Assembly: GCF_047718555.1 (NCBI RefSeq) | Contig: NZ_JBDNRK010000018.1 | Span: 1 to 64,000 of the forward strand | Source of the DNA: Clostridium_I sp047718555 | Lineage (GTDB): Bacteria > Bacillota > Clostridia > Clostridiales > Clostridiaceae | DNA: 64,000 nucleotides | Direction: 5' to 3' | Shown here: positions 50,889 to 60,912 of the stretch, in pieces | How positions within the stretch are numbered: the first letter of the stretch is position 1 | Layout of the letters: the number at the start of each line of letters is the position of its first letter | The notes under the pieces: model-generated | What the model was told of the DNA's origin: nothing | Seen by the model: the letters and a program-made list of their open reading frames with translations, nothing else | Databases searched by the model: none | Program-made: the position numbers and the translations under genes

Positions 50889-51500
50889 ATGTCAAAAGAT
50901 AATAATAGAGATATTCAGACTGAAATATATGAATTCATAAAGTCTGAAGTTATAAATAAAGGCTATCCTCCTTCTGTTAGAGAAATTTGTGCTCAAGTAG
51001 GTTTAAGTTCTACCTCTACCGTACATGGTCATCTTTCTAGAATGGAAAAAAAGGGCCTTATAAAAAGAGACCCTACAAAACCTAGAGCAATTGAACTGCT
51101 TAAAGACACAGTTGTAAAAAAGGAGCTTATAGATATTCCAATAATAGGCAAAGTTACAGCTGGTAAGCCAATTTTAGCAGTAGAAAATATTGAGGATTAT
51201 TTTCCACTGCCACTAGAATATATAAAAAATAATAATGATTTATTTATACTTAAAATATCTGGCGAAAGCATGATAGAAGCTGGAATATATGATAAGGACT
51301 TAGCAATCATTGAAAAGGTAAGTTCCGCATCTAATGGGGATATAGTGGTAGCACTGATAAACGAGGAAGCTACCATAAAAACATTCTACAAAGAAAAGGA
51401 TCATATAAGACTTCAGCCTGAAAATCATACCATGGAACCGATAATTGTTCCCAGCTGTGATATTATAGGCAGGTTAGTAGGTATATATAGACGCTATTAA
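50889..51500 (+). CDS. lexA: SOS repressor LexA
   Basis: LexA represses DNA-damage genes and cleaves itself when RecA is activated. The N-terminal winged helix (about 1-65) includes SVREICAQVGLSSTSTVHGHLSRMEKKG. The self-cleavage site is A91-G92 in VTAGKP, the nucleophile Ser127 lies in GESMIEAG, and the general base is Lys164 in ATIKTFYK. Length is 203 aa. AGAGGTG precedes ATG 50889 and an SOS box lies upstream. It is transcribed towards the convergent methionine gamma-lyase gene. Confidence 0.97.
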   Translation: MSKDNNRDIQTEIYEFIKSEVINKGYPPSVREICAQVGLSSTSTVHGHLSRMEKKGLIKRDPTKPRAIELLKDTVVKKELIDIPIIGKVTAGKPILAVENIEDYFPLPLEYIKNNNDLFILKISGESMIEAGIYDKDLAIIEKVSSASNGDIVVALINEEATIKTFYKEKDHIRLQPENHTMEPIIVPSCDIIGRLVGIYRRY

Positions 51501-51503
51501 AAG

Positions 51504-51545
51504 GTAAGGTAGAAAACAAATTATGCTTTCTACCTTACTTTTTTA
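51504..51545 (+). terminator. Terminator after lexA
   Basis: GTAAGGTAGAAA and TTTCTACCTTAC pair across 11 bases and run into TTTTTT. Confidence 0.9.
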
Positions 51546-51546
51546 A

Positions 51547-51655
51547 TTCACATAAACTTAAATTTCTACGGAATTTACATGGATCGTCCAAATATGGCCG
51601 CTGCCATCCTCCGTTTCAAAAAAGCATAAAATCAAAATCTTTTATTAATGTGAAG
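51547..51655. repeat. Compact GC-richer segment bounded by short inverted ends
   Basis: TTCACAT at 51547 and ATGTGAA at about 51649 are complementary. Inside, about 51575-51615 is unusually G/C-rich and can fold (ATGGAT/ATCC with CGGA/TCCG outside). No frame is open. It could be a small mobile element remnant or a structured RNA fragment. Confidence 0.3.
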
Positions 51656-51666
51656 TATTACAACTG

Positions 51667-52953
51667 CTAGTCACTATATAAATTTGAAAGAGCTATCATA
51701 ATACCTATTTTGGCATGATCAAAGGTCAAACCACCCTGTAAATATGCAATAAACGGTTCTCTTATAGGTGCATCTGCTGAAAGTTCTATGGAAGCTCCCT
51801 GTATAAAGGCTCCTGCTGCCATTATAACCTGATCTTCATATCCAGGCATATCCCATGGTTCACATTCCACAAAGGAATCAATAGGAGAACCCTTCTGTAT
51901 TCCCTTGCAAAATTTAATTAGCTTATCCTTATCATTAAATTTTATTGCCTGTATAATATCACTTCTACTGTCATTAAATTTAGGAAGGACTTCAAAACCG
52001 GCAAGTTCCATAAGCCTTGCACAAAATACAGCTCCTTTTAGTGCCTCTATTGCCACATGAGGTGCTAAAAATAATCCTTGATATAAAGACCTCATAACAC
52101 CAAAGGTCGATCCACATTCTCCTCCAATACCAGGTATGGTAAGTCTATAGGAAGCCTGCGTTACATATTCCTCTTTCCCAACTACATAACCACCTGTAGG
52201 TGCTATTCCTCCACCTATATTTTTAATAAGAGAACCAGCTGCTAAATCTGCCCCCACTTCTGTAGGTTCCTTTATATCTATAAATTCACCATAGCAATTA
52301 TCAATAAAACATATTACATCTTCTCTAATAGCTTTTATAAAATCTATTACATTTTTTATTTCTTTAATAGTTAAAGCCTTCCTCCAGCCATAACCAGTGG
52401 ATCTTTGTATGTGAACTAATTTTATACTTTCATCTTCCTTTAATACCTTTTCTATAGCCTGAAAATCAAATTCGCCCTCTTCATTTAAATCAATTTTTTT
52501 ATATTTTACTCCATATTCCATAAGAGAACCTATGTTCTTTTCCTTACTTATACCTATTATATTATGTAATGTATCATAAGGAGTTCCACAAATAGAAAGC
52601 ATAGTATCACCTGTTCTCAAATTGCCAAAAAGAGCTGCCCCAATGGCATGAGTTCCATTTACAAAATGTGGTCTTACAAGAGCACTTTCCGTTTCGAAAA
52701 CCCTTGCATATACTTTATCTAAGCTATCCCTTCCTATATCACCATATCCGTATCCTGTACTATTAGTAAAATGAGAATCACTTATTCTCTCTTCCTGAAA
52801 GGCATTTAATACCTTTAGTTGATTATATTCTCTAATGGCATCATATCTATTAAATTCACTCTTAATATCTTCTAAAGCCTTATCTGCCAATTTAATTACT
52901 TCTTCTTTTATGTTATATTTATCTATTAATAAATTCTTTGTAAATTCTATCAT
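51667..52953 (-). CDS. Methionine gamma-lyase family / aluminium-resistance-type PLP protein (YnbB-like)
   Basis: This is a fold-type I PLP enzyme of 428 aa. It shows SGTHAI-like RPHFVNGTHAIGAALFG, FIDNCYGEF for the PLP-ring Asp, and the Schiff-base lysine in GSLIKNIGGGIAPTGGY. Family members are annotated from an aluminium resistance locus; the reaction is not settled, though a C-S lyase is likely. The gene lies downstream of hfq in the usual clostridial order. Confidence 0.88.
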   Translation of the reverse strand: MIEFTKNLLIDKYNIKEEVIKLADKALEDIKSEFNRYDAIREYNQLKVLNAFQEERISDSHFTNSTGYGYGDIGRDSLDKVYARVFETESALVRPHFVNGTHAIGAALFGNLRTGDTMLSICGTPYDTLHNIIGISKEKNIGSLMEYGVKYKKIDLNEEGEFDFQAIEKVLKEDESIKLVHIQRSTGYGWRKALTIKEIKNVIDFIKAIREDVICFIDNCYGEFIDIKEPTEVGADLAAGSLIKNIGGGIAPTGGYVVGKEEYVTQASYRLTIPGIGGECGSTFGVMRSLYQGLFLAPHVAIEALKGAVFCARLMELAGFEVLPKFNDSRSDIIQAIKFNDKDKLIKFCKGIQKGSPIDSFVECEPWDMPGYEDQVIMAAGAFIQGASIELSADAPIREPFIAYLQGGLTFDHAKIGIMIALSNLYSD

Positions 52954-53086
52954 TTGTATATCCCCCTCTTAAACATTTGAAAATTAAATATAACTTCCTT
53001 TTTTATATATAAAATAATATAGATTCAACCAATATTCATATAAACCACTAAATATATTAGCACAGAAAAAAAGAATAGGCAAATAC

Positions 53087-53338
53087 CTACTCTCTTGTTT
53101 CATCCTCTATATTTTGATTAAATAATATTGGTTTTAAAGGAGTAATAGTTGAAATTGCATGTTTGTAGATCATCATTTGCTTTCCATCACAATCAATAAT
53201 TACTGTAAAACTATCAAATCCCTTTACATTTCCTTTAAGTTGAAATCCATTTGTCAAATGAATTGTAACTGGTATTCTATTCTTTCTTGATCCATTTAAA
53301 AATATATCCTGCAAATTATTTGTGGACTTATTAATCAT
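53087..53338 (-). CDS. hfq: RNA chaperone Hfq
   Basis: Hfq is a hexameric Sm-like protein that binds small RNAs and mRNA A-rich tails. Sm1 is DIFLNGSRKNRIPVTIHLTNGFQLKGNVKGFDSF, and Sm2 contains MIYKHAISTI, the clostridial variant of the YKH motif. The length is 83 aa with a short C-terminal tail. GGAGGTTG precedes the ATG. It lies 103 bases after miaA, as in many bacteria. Confidence 0.95.
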   Translation of the reverse strand: MINKSTNNLQDIFLNGSRKNRIPVTIHLTNGFQLKGNVKGFDSFTVIIDCDGKQMMIYKHAISTITPLKPILFNQNIEDETRE

Positions 53339-53441
53339 ATTTTCAACCTCCGTTTGTTTTATATAAGTATTCTATAAAAATTGACTAAATCCTCTTATTT
53401 TTATCTAAGTTTTTTAATTCTCTAATTTATTAAACATATTA

Positions 53442-54374
53442 CTATTCATTTTCTTTAAGATTGTTTACAATAAAATCAACAATTTCATCCTCATCATTAA
53501 ATTTATCTTTATCAATCCATTTTACTCTCTTGTCCTTTCTAAACCAGGTCAACTGTCTTTTAGCATAATTTCTGCTGCCCTGTTTTATCATTTCAACAGC
53601 CTTCTGAAGCGAAATTTCACCATCTAAATAATATAATATTTCTTTATAACCTATTCCCTTCATAGACTGCATATTTGAATTATACCCCATATTTTTTAGT
53701 TTTATTACTTCATCTACCAGCCCTTTTTCAAGCATTATATCTACTCTTCTATTTATTCTATTATACAATCTTTCTCTATCCATATTTAATACAAAATAGT
53801 GAACATTGTATGGAATATTATATATATCTTGATTTTCATTTAACTCACTTATAGTCTTTCCTGTAAGCTTATATACTTCTAAGGCTCTTATGACTCTTTT
53901 AAGATCATTAGGATATAGCCTGTTATATGAATTTACATCTATTTCCTTTAGCATTTCATGTACAAACTCTTTGCCATTTTTGTCAGCTAGAACCTCTAAA
54001 TATTTTCTATATTCAGCATCCTTATAGGTTCCAGTAAACTCATAGTTAAAAATTAATGAATTTATGTACAATCCAGTTCCACCTACAAGCATTGGATATT
54101 TACCCGCAGAAGCAAGTTCTGTTATTTTGCGTTCTGCCAATTGTTTATACTGTGCCACGCTAAATTCATCACTGGGTTCTGCAATATCAATAATATAATG
54201 AGGTATTCCTTCCATTTCATCTTTTGTTATTTTTGCAGAGCCTATATCCATATACTTATATATTTGCATTGAATCTGCAGAAATAATTTCCCCACCTATT
54301 TTTTTAGCAACTTTAATGGAGATATCTGTTTTTCCTACTCCTGTAGGTCCGCTTAAAATTAATAAATCTTCCAT
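53442..54374 (-). CDS. miaA: tRNA dimethylallyltransferase MiaA
   Basis: MiaA adds a dimethylallyl group to A37 of tRNAs reading UNN codons. MiaB, encoded nearby, then thiomethylates that base. The P-loop is LSGPTGVGKTDISIK at 6-20, followed by ISADSMQIYKYMDIGSAK and VGGTGLYINSL. Length from ATG 54374 is 310 aa. The strong AGGAGGT is about 30 bases upstream of that ATG; an in-frame ATT at 54398 stands at proper distance from it (see findings). Confidence 0.94.
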   Translation of the reverse strand: MEDLLILSGPTGVGKTDISIKVAKKIGGEIISADSMQIYKYMDIGSAKITKDEMEGIPHYIIDIAEPSDEFSVAQYKQLAERKITELASAGKYPMLVGGTGLYINSLIFNYEFTGTYKDAEYRKYLEVLADKNGKEFVHEMLKEIDVNSYNRLYPNDLKRVIRALEVYKLTGKTISELNENQDIYNIPYNVHYFVLNMDRERLYNRINRRVDIMLEKGLVDEVIKLKNMGYNSNMQSMKGIGYKEILYYLDGEISLQKAVEMIKQGSRNYAKRQLTWFRKDKRVKWIDKDKFNDEDEIVDFIVNNLKENE

Positions 54375-54487
54375 ATCATCTATTAGCTTAGCACTAATAT
54401 TTACCTCCTCTACACCTTAGGCATCATCAAAAAATATAATACAAAATATACTTTGCATCTATATATTACTACTCATTTTTGGATGTA

Positions 54488-56362
54488 TTATTGTATTCTC
54501 TTAAATTTCTTTTCCACATCATAAAGGGTCATCTTTATTATAGTTGGTCTCCCATGAGGACAATTAAAGGGTTCATCTATATATCTCAGCTGTTCCACCA
54601 AAGCTTTCATCTCTTCTATATTTAAAGTATCATTTGCCTTAATAGCTGCCTTACAAGCAAGAGTGGCTATCTTATTATATTTTACTTCATAGGTATCACC
54701 AGAGCCTAAATTTTTAAGATTATCTATAATAGATGAAAATAAATCTTTAAGCTGAGGCCTTCCTAAAAAATTAGGTACTTCCCTGATACTTACAGTGTTT
54801 TCACCAAAAATCTCTATGCTAAAACCTGCATTTGAAAATATATTTTTATTCTCTACATAATATATAAAATCCTCAGGACTCATTTCTACAATCTCAGGTG
54901 TTAGAAGTATCTGGGCACTTACACTGCTATTTTTTATTTCCTTAGTGTATTTTTCAAATAATATTTTTTCGTGAGCAGCATGCTGATCAATTAAATAAAA
55001 ATCCTCTGAGCTTTCAGCCAGAATATATGTATTATGATACTGGCCTATAATTCTAAGAGCTGGAAACTTAGGTAACACTACCTCTTTACTTTCATTTAAA
55101 TTATTATTTACATCAGATGAATAATTAGAATCTCCCTGAGAAATTTTTTCATAGACAGAAGAGGTTATATTTTCTAAAGGCACATTTCCTTTATTATCAT
55201 ATAGATTATCTCCCTTTATGGATTCCTCACTGGAATTAATATCGTTATCTATTGTTATCATATTTTCATAGGATTTTAAATCTATAGGAATTTGAATATT
55301 TTCCTTTACCTTTGGAATAGAATCCTTAACTAGTTCCATTGAATTTTCCATTTCAACTTCAAAATTATCCTTAAAGCTATCTTTAATGGCATCATGAACA
55401 GCGTCAAACACTAATTTAAATATCTCTCTATCATTTTGAAACTTTACCTCTGACTTTGTAGGATGAACATTTACATCTACAAACTCCGGGTATATGTCTA
55501 AAAATAATACGAAGAAGGGATATTTATTTATCATCAAAAAGGATTTAACTGCATTTTCCACAGCTGTAGCTATGAGTTTGTTTTTTATATATCTTTTATT
55601 TACAAAAACACTTTGATTATTTCTACTTCCTCTGCTTATTTCAGCATTGCCTACATAACCATAAACTGATGCTATATCCCCATGCTTTTCAAATTTTATA
55701 ATATTGTCTGAGGTGTTCTTGCCATAAATATTTCTTATGGTATCAAATAAATTTTCTGTAGAATAAGTATTAATTACCTTTTTACCCTTATTAATTAATC
55801 TAAAGGATATATTAGAATGGGCCAGTGCCAATCTGTTTATTATATCTGATATTAATGCTGCCTCTCTTTGAGAGGATTTTAAAAATTTTTGTCTTGCTGG
55901 CACGTTATAAAAAATATCTTTTACTTCTATAGAGGTACCAATACTGCAGCCCACATCTTTTATATAATTTTTAACTCCACCACTTATAGAAATTTCTTTA
56001 CCACCCTGAGAATCCTTTGACCTGCTCTTTAAAATGGTATGAGAAACTGCCGCAATACTTGGAAGAGCTTCTCCTCTAAAACCTAGAGTATTAATTGAAT
56101 ATATGTCTTCAATAGAACTTATTTTACTTGTAGCATGGGGCAAAAAAGCAATCTCAATATCCTCTGAATCTATTCCATCACCGTCATCAGAGACCCTTAT
56201 GAGTTTTTGCCCACCCTCTTCAATTTCTATAGTTATAACCTTTGAATGTGCATCAATGGCGTTTTCCACCAATTCCTTTACTGCGGAAGAAGGCCTTTCA
56301 AGTACTTCTCCTGCAGCTATTTTATTTGAAGTCTCCTCATTTAGCAAATTTATTTTCTTCAA
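54488..56362 (-). CDS. mutL: DNA mismatch repair protein MutL
   Basis: This is a GHKL ATPase and endonuclease linking MutS to strand removal. The N-terminal ATPase has ELVENAIDAHS, DDGDGI, TLGFRGEALPSI and the later DVNVHPTKSEV. A variable linker of ~100 residues (about 340-440) precedes the C-terminal domain. The endonuclease motif DQHAAHEKILFE and CPHGRPT zinc motif are intact, as expected in organisms without MutH. The start is TTG 56362 with AAGGTGAT upstream. It lies 21 bases after mutS, so they are co-transcribed. Confidence 0.96.
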   Translation of the reverse strand: MKKINLLNEETSNKIAAGEVLERPSSAVKELVENAIDAHSKVITIEIEEGGQKLIRVSDDGDGIDSEDIEIAFLPHATSKISSIEDIYSINTLGFRGEALPSIAAVSHTILKSRSKDSQGGKEISISGGVKNYIKDVGCSIGTSIEVKDIFYNVPARQKFLKSSQREAALISDIINRLALAHSNISFRLINKGKKVINTYSTENLFDTIRNIYGKNTSDNIIKFEKHGDIASVYGYVGNAEISRGSRNNQSVFVNKRYIKNKLIATAVENAVKSFLMINKYPFFVLFLDIYPEFVDVNVHPTKSEVKFQNDREIFKLVFDAVHDAIKDSFKDNFEVEMENSMELVKDSIPKVKENIQIPIDLKSYENMITIDNDINSSEESIKGDNLYDNKGNVPLENITSSVYEKISQGDSNYSSDVNNNLNESKEVVLPKFPALRIIGQYHNTYILAESSEDFYLIDQHAAHEKILFEKYTKEIKNSSVSAQILLTPEIVEMSPEDFIYYVENKNIFSNAGFSIEIFGENTVSIREVPNFLGRPQLKDLFSSIIDNLKNLGSGDTYEVKYNKIATLACKAAIKANDTLNIEEMKALVEQLRYIDEPFNCPHGRPTIIKMTLYDVEKKFKRIQ

Positions 56363-56383
56363 ATTATCACCTTATATTCTCTA

Positions 56384-59008
56384 TTAAAGATTTTTTGCAT
56401 CCTTTACGATTTTATATAGTGCATTCATACAATCCATAGGTGTCATATTCATTATATCAACGCTGGCAACATTCTTTAAAAATTCATCTTTTTTTATGTC
56501 TTCAAAGCCCAATTGAACTATTTCACTATCTTTTTTCTTTTTCTGTTTTGTATTCTTTTCCTTTGAAACCTTACTTATAGAATCAACAGCAATTTCATTT
56601 TTATTTTCTCTTTCTAGCTCCTCTAGTATTTCCTTTGCTCTAGAGGTTACTTTTTCAGGAAGTCCTGCAAGCTTAGCTACCTCTATACCATAGGATTGGT
56701 CTGCCCCCCCACTCACTATCTTTCTTAAAAATACAATATCATCCTGAATTTGTTTTACTGCTATTGAATAATTTTTAAGGCCATGGATTACTCCTTCAAG
56801 AGAAGTTAACTCATGATAGTGGGTAGCAAAAAGAGTTTTACATTTTACATCCTTATTGATACATAGATATTCTACTACAGACCAAGCTATACTAAGTCCA
56901 TCATAAGTACTAGTACCCCTTCCAACCTCATCTAATATAATAAGGCTTTTTGTGGTGGCATTCTTTAATATATTTGAAACCTCCCACATTTCTACCATAA
57001 AGGTACTTTTACCTGCTGCCAAATCATCTGAAGCACCAATCCTTGTAAATATTTTATCACAAACTGAAATAATTGCCTCCCTTGCTGGAACAAAGCTTCC
57101 AATTTGAGCCATAACAACTATTAATGCTACCTGTCTCATATAAGTTGATTTACCAGCCATATTGGGTCCTGTAATTAACATAAGCTGTTCATCTGTAGTA
57201 TTTATTTTAGTATCATTGGCAACAAAAGCACCTGCTGAAAGCATGTTTTCTACAACAGGATGTCTTCCCTCTTGAATTTCTATAGCTCCGTCTTCAACTA
57301 TTTTAGGCTTGCAATAGTTATTTTCTAAAGCTACACTGGCAAAAGAACAAAGGCAATCAAGTTCAGATAGCAGTTTTGCACTCTTCTTCATTCGGTCTAT
57401 ATGTTTTGATATCTCATCTCTTATGGATACAAAGAGCTCATATTCTACATTTATAAGTTTTTCTTCCGCACCAAGAATTTTTTCTTCCATTATTTTAAGT
57501 TCTTCAGTTATATATCTTTCACAATTTGCTAGAGTTTGCTTTCTTATATATCTTCCTTCAGGTACCAAATTTAAATTAGACTTTGTAATCTCTATATAAT
57601 AACCAAATACTTTATTATAACTCACCTTTAAGGACTTAATGCCAGTTTCTTCTCTTTCACTGCTCTCAAGCTTTGCTATCCATTCTTTTCCATGAGCCTT
57701 TGCCTGACGAAGTTCATCCACATTATTATTATAACCATCTTTAATTATATTTCCCTCTTTAACCGAAACAGAAGGTGAATCTAAAATAGCACTATCTAAA
57801 ATATCATATATATCCTTTAAATCATCCAGCTTTTCGTATATGTCCTTTAACAAAGTACTCTTAGAGTCCTTTAATATTTCCTTTATACCTGGTAATTTTT
57901 CTATAGAGTTTTTAAGAAATATTAATTCCTTTGCATTTACGCTAAGGGTAGATATTTTACCAACCAATCTTTCAATATCATAAACTTGTTTTAATGCATT
58001 TTTTAAATCTTCATGAATAGATAAATTTTCTGTAAATTCTTGTACTGAATCAAGCCTTTCATTTATAACCTTTGCATCTATTAAAGGCTCTTCTATCCAC
58101 CTTCTAAGCTGCCTTCCGCCCATAGCTGTGCTGGTTTTATCTAATACCCAAAGCAGTGATCCCCTTTTACTCTTTTCCCTGAGAGTTTCTGTAAGTTCTA
58201 GATTTCTTCTGGAATTCACATCAATACTCATATAGTCTACTACATTATAATGAGTCATATTATCAATATGGCTTAAAGAAATCTTTTGAGTATCCATTAG
58301 ATATCTTAATAATCCGTTGGCACTAGCTACAATTAAATCATCATATTTTTTCTCCTGAAAATTTAAAAATTGTTCTTTTAAATTTTCATAGGCACCCTTA
58401 TTGAAGAATTCATCTTGAAATTTAGTAAAGGAGCAGTTAAATCTTTCTTTTATGGCTTCCAATAATTTTTTATCTAAGCTCTCCTGAATTAATATTTCCT
58501 TTGGGGAATACTTTGATATCTCATTTATAATTAACTCCATTTCTAAATTCCAGGAAGTACAATTAAATTCTCCTGTGGACACATCTGCTATGCTGATACC
58601 GAATTTATCTTTATCTACAAAAATACTCATTATGTAGTTGTTCTTTGTATCCTCTAAAAAGGAAGAATCCGTATAAGTACCAGGAGTAACTATTTTCACT
58701 ATACCCCTTTTTACTATTCCCTTAGCCGCTGCTGGATCTTCTAGCTGCTCTCCAATTGCTACTTTATAACCTTTACTTATAAGTTTAGTTATATACATAT
58801 TGGCAGAATGAAAGGGCACACCACACATTGGCGCCCTTTCAGAGAGTCCACAGTCTTTTCCTGTAAGAACTAATTCCAATTCCCTTGAAGCTATTTTAGC
58901 ATCTTCAAAAAACATTTCATAGAAATCACCAAGTCTAAAAAATAATATACAATCTTTGCAATTTTCTTTTACACTCATGTACTGCTGCATCATTGGTGTT
59001 AATCCCAT
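56384..59008 (-). CDS. mutS: DNA mismatch repair protein MutS
   Basis: MutS recognises mismatches and, with MutL, starts repair. The N-terminal mismatch-binding domain has the FYEMF motif (RLGDFYEMFFEDA). The ATPase has GPNMAGKSTYMRQ, STFMVEM, LDEVGRGTSTYDG and ATHYHEL. The length of 874 aa is normal for MutS1, and the C-terminus is the usual Lys-rich linker plus tetramer helix. ATG 59008 has AGGGAG upstream. It is the second gene of the leftward miaB-mutS-mutL-miaA-hfq series. Confidence 0.97.
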   Translation of the reverse strand: MGLTPMMQQYMSVKENCKDCILFFRLGDFYEMFFEDAKIASRELELVLTGKDCGLSERAPMCGVPFHSANMYITKLISKGYKVAIGEQLEDPAAAKGIVKRGIVKIVTPGTYTDSSFLEDTKNNYIMSIFVDKDKFGISIADVSTGEFNCTSWNLEMELIINEISKYSPKEILIQESLDKKLLEAIKERFNCSFTKFQDEFFNKGAYENLKEQFLNFQEKKYDDLIVASANGLLRYLMDTQKISLSHIDNMTHYNVVDYMSIDVNSRRNLELTETLREKSKRGSLLWVLDKTSTAMGGRQLRRWIEEPLIDAKVINERLDSVQEFTENLSIHEDLKNALKQVYDIERLVGKISTLSVNAKELIFLKNSIEKLPGIKEILKDSKSTLLKDIYEKLDDLKDIYDILDSAILDSPSVSVKEGNIIKDGYNNNVDELRQAKAHGKEWIAKLESSEREETGIKSLKVSYNKVFGYYIEITKSNLNLVPEGRYIRKQTLANCERYITEELKIMEEKILGAEEKLINVEYELFVSIRDEISKHIDRMKKSAKLLSELDCLCSFASVALENNYCKPKIVEDGAIEIQEGRHPVVENMLSAGAFVANDTKINTTDEQLMLITGPNMAGKSTYMRQVALIVVMAQIGSFVPAREAIISVCDKIFTRIGASDDLAAGKSTFMVEMWEVSNILKNATTKSLIILDEVGRGTSTYDGLSIAWSVVEYLCINKDVKCKTLFATHYHELTSLEGVIHGLKNYSIAVKQIQDDIVFLRKIVSGGADQSYGIEVAKLAGLPEKVTSRAKEILEELERENKNEIAVDSISKVSKEKNTKQKKKKDSEIVQLGFEDIKKDEFLKNVASVDIMNMTPMDCMNALYKIVKDAKNL

Positions 59009-59182
59009 ATATACAACTCTCCCTATCTCACTAAATTTAAGATATTTTTTATATTCATATATTTGACTTCAATTCAGCAAGTAATCTTTGAAAACTTCAA
59101 TCATATTTAACTTCTTTCTTAAAAATTTTTATAAAAATATAAATATACCAATACCTCAGGAGATTACTTGTTCAATTCAATT

Positions 59183-60511
59183 TTAAACTTCTTCACCATA
59201 TAATGAAAATGACTGTGCCTTCGTTATTTTCACTTTAACTAAATTTCCTATATTTTCTTTTGAGCCTTCAAAATTCACCAGCTTACCCGTTCTAGTTCTT
59301 CCCATAAGCTTAGTTTCATCATTTTTACTGGTTCCCTCTACTAATACTTCTACAATTTCATTATTATATTCCCTATTTTTTTTAGCACTTATTTCATTTA
59401 CTAAATTTACAAGTCTGTTGAATCTCTCATGCTTTACCTCTTCACTAACCATTTCATCCATTTCTGCTGCCGGCGTTCCCTTTCTAGGGGAATATAAAAA
59501 AGTAAAGGCAGAATCGTACTCTACTTCTCTTATTAAATCTAAGGTGTCTTTGAAATCTTCCTCAGTTTCTCCTGGAAAACCTACAATAATATCTGTACTC
59601 AAAGCTATATTTGGAATTTCTCTTTTTATATTTCTTATAAGATCAATATAGTACTTCTTATCATAATGTCTATTCATTTTTTTAAGAAGTCTTGAAGAAC
59701 CAGATTGTACTGGCAAATGTATATGCTCACAAATCTTTTCACCATCTCTAACTGCTTCTATTACCTTAAATGATAAATCTTTAGGATGTGATGTCATAAA
59801 TCTTATTCTCTCTAAACCATTAATCTTATCTATTCTTAAAAGTAAATCTGCAAAATCCAAAGCTGGACTTAGATCCTTTCCATAAGAATTTACATTTTGG
59901 CCTAATAGAGTTATTTCTTTGTAACCTTCCTCTACAAGTTCTCTTACTTCCTTCTCTATATCATCAGGAGTTCTACTTCTTTCTCTTCCTCTCACATATG
60001 GAACTATGCAATAAGTGCAAAAATTATTACATCCATACATTATAGTTACAAAAGCCTTAATTTTACTAAGTCTATCTACAGGTAATCCTTCAACTATACC
60101 CTTTTCCTTATCCCATATTTCAACGATGGATTTACCTTCTTGCTTAACTCTATTTAAATACTCTGGCAGCATATGCGAATTATGAGTTCCAAAAATTATA
60201 TCTACAAATGGGAATTTTTTTATAATAGTATTTGCCATGTCATCTTGCTGCATCATACATCCACAAATCCCAATTATCAAATCAGGATTTTTTTCTTTAA
60301 CACTCTTCAAGGCTCCCAAATTCCCAAAAACCTTCTGTTCTGCATTTTCTCTTACACAGCAGGTATTAAATATGATCAAATTAGCACTTTTTTTATTATC
60401 TGTCTTTTCATAACCACTTATTTTTAACATTCCTGAAAGCTTTTCGGAATCCTCTTCGTTCATCTGACAGCCCCAAGTTTCTATATAAAATTTTTTAATA
60501 TTGTTTTCCAT
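59183..60511 (-). CDS. miaB: tRNA-2-methylthio-N6-dimethylallyladenosine synthase MiaB
   Basis: This radical-SAM methylthiotransferase modifies A37 of tRNA after MiaA. Auxiliary-cluster cysteines are in TWGCQMN, NTCCVRENA and GICGCMMQ. The SAM cluster is GCNNFCTYCIVPYVRGRERSR. A C-terminal TRAM domain (about 375-440) completes it. ATG 60511 follows AGAGGTG at 6 bases; the GTG at 60520 is inside that ribosome site. Length is 442 aa. A MITE lies directly upstream and may contain its promoter. Confidence 0.95.
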   Translation of the reverse strand: MENNIKKFYIETWGCQMNEEDSEKLSGMLKISGYEKTDNKKSANLIIFNTCCVRENAEQKVFGNLGALKSVKEKNPDLIIGICGCMMQQDDMANTIIKKFPFVDIIFGTHNSHMLPEYLNRVKQEGKSIVEIWDKEKGIVEGLPVDRLSKIKAFVTIMYGCNNFCTYCIVPYVRGRERSRTPDDIEKEVRELVEEGYKEITLLGQNVNSYGKDLSPALDFADLLLRIDKINGLERIRFMTSHPKDLSFKVIEAVRDGEKICEHIHLPVQSGSSRLLKKMNRHYDKKYYIDLIRNIKREIPNIALSTDIIVGFPGETEEDFKDTLDLIREVEYDSAFTFLYSPRKGTPAAEMDEMVSEEVKHERFNRLVNLVNEISAKKNREYNNEIVEVLVEGTSKNDETKLMGRTRTGKLVNFEGSKENIGNLVKVKITKAQSFSLYGEEV

Positions 60512-60532
60512 TAACTTCACCTCTTTGCTTTA

Positions 60533-60689
60533 GGCATATTCAAATAAATAACTAGTCAGTATGCTAGCCTATTTTGAATCCTACTGCGTCAGCAGAACCC
60601 TCAGATAGCCCACTATCCTCGGAACCTGCTTCCTTGTTGGATTCAAAATATTCGTCGCATCTTTGGCTTACTATTTATTTTCACATGCC
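60533..60689. mobile_element. 157-bp MITE-like element with terminal inverted repeats
   Basis: The ends GGCATATTCAAATAAATAACTAG and (inverted) GGCATGTGAAAATAAATAGTAAG match at 17 of 23 positions. Both sides are flanked by TTA, a possible 3-bp target duplication. The middle holds a large ATTTTGAATCC/GGATTCAAAAT hairpin with a GC-richer interior. It has no coding capacity. A shorter derivative lies at 7678-7752. Confidence 0.6.
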
Positions 60690-60912
60690 TTATCAAACCT
60701 TTAATCTTTGCCTTAACTAATACATGTCTCTTGTTATCTATTTTAGAATGCCTAATACATTATACTTTATTTTATATCAAAATAAAAGCTTATAACTTTT
60801 TGTAATCCTAAAAAAAATTATTTGATATTTTATATGAAAATAGTTAAAAATCTTGTAAATTCTTAGAATTATTTTTATATATGCTGAGAATACTAATATA
60901 GAAATAAATCCA

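Noticed and set aside
56103..56387. Plus-strand frame within mutL
   Set aside because: It lies antisense to the conserved MutL ATPase domain, with no ribosome site.
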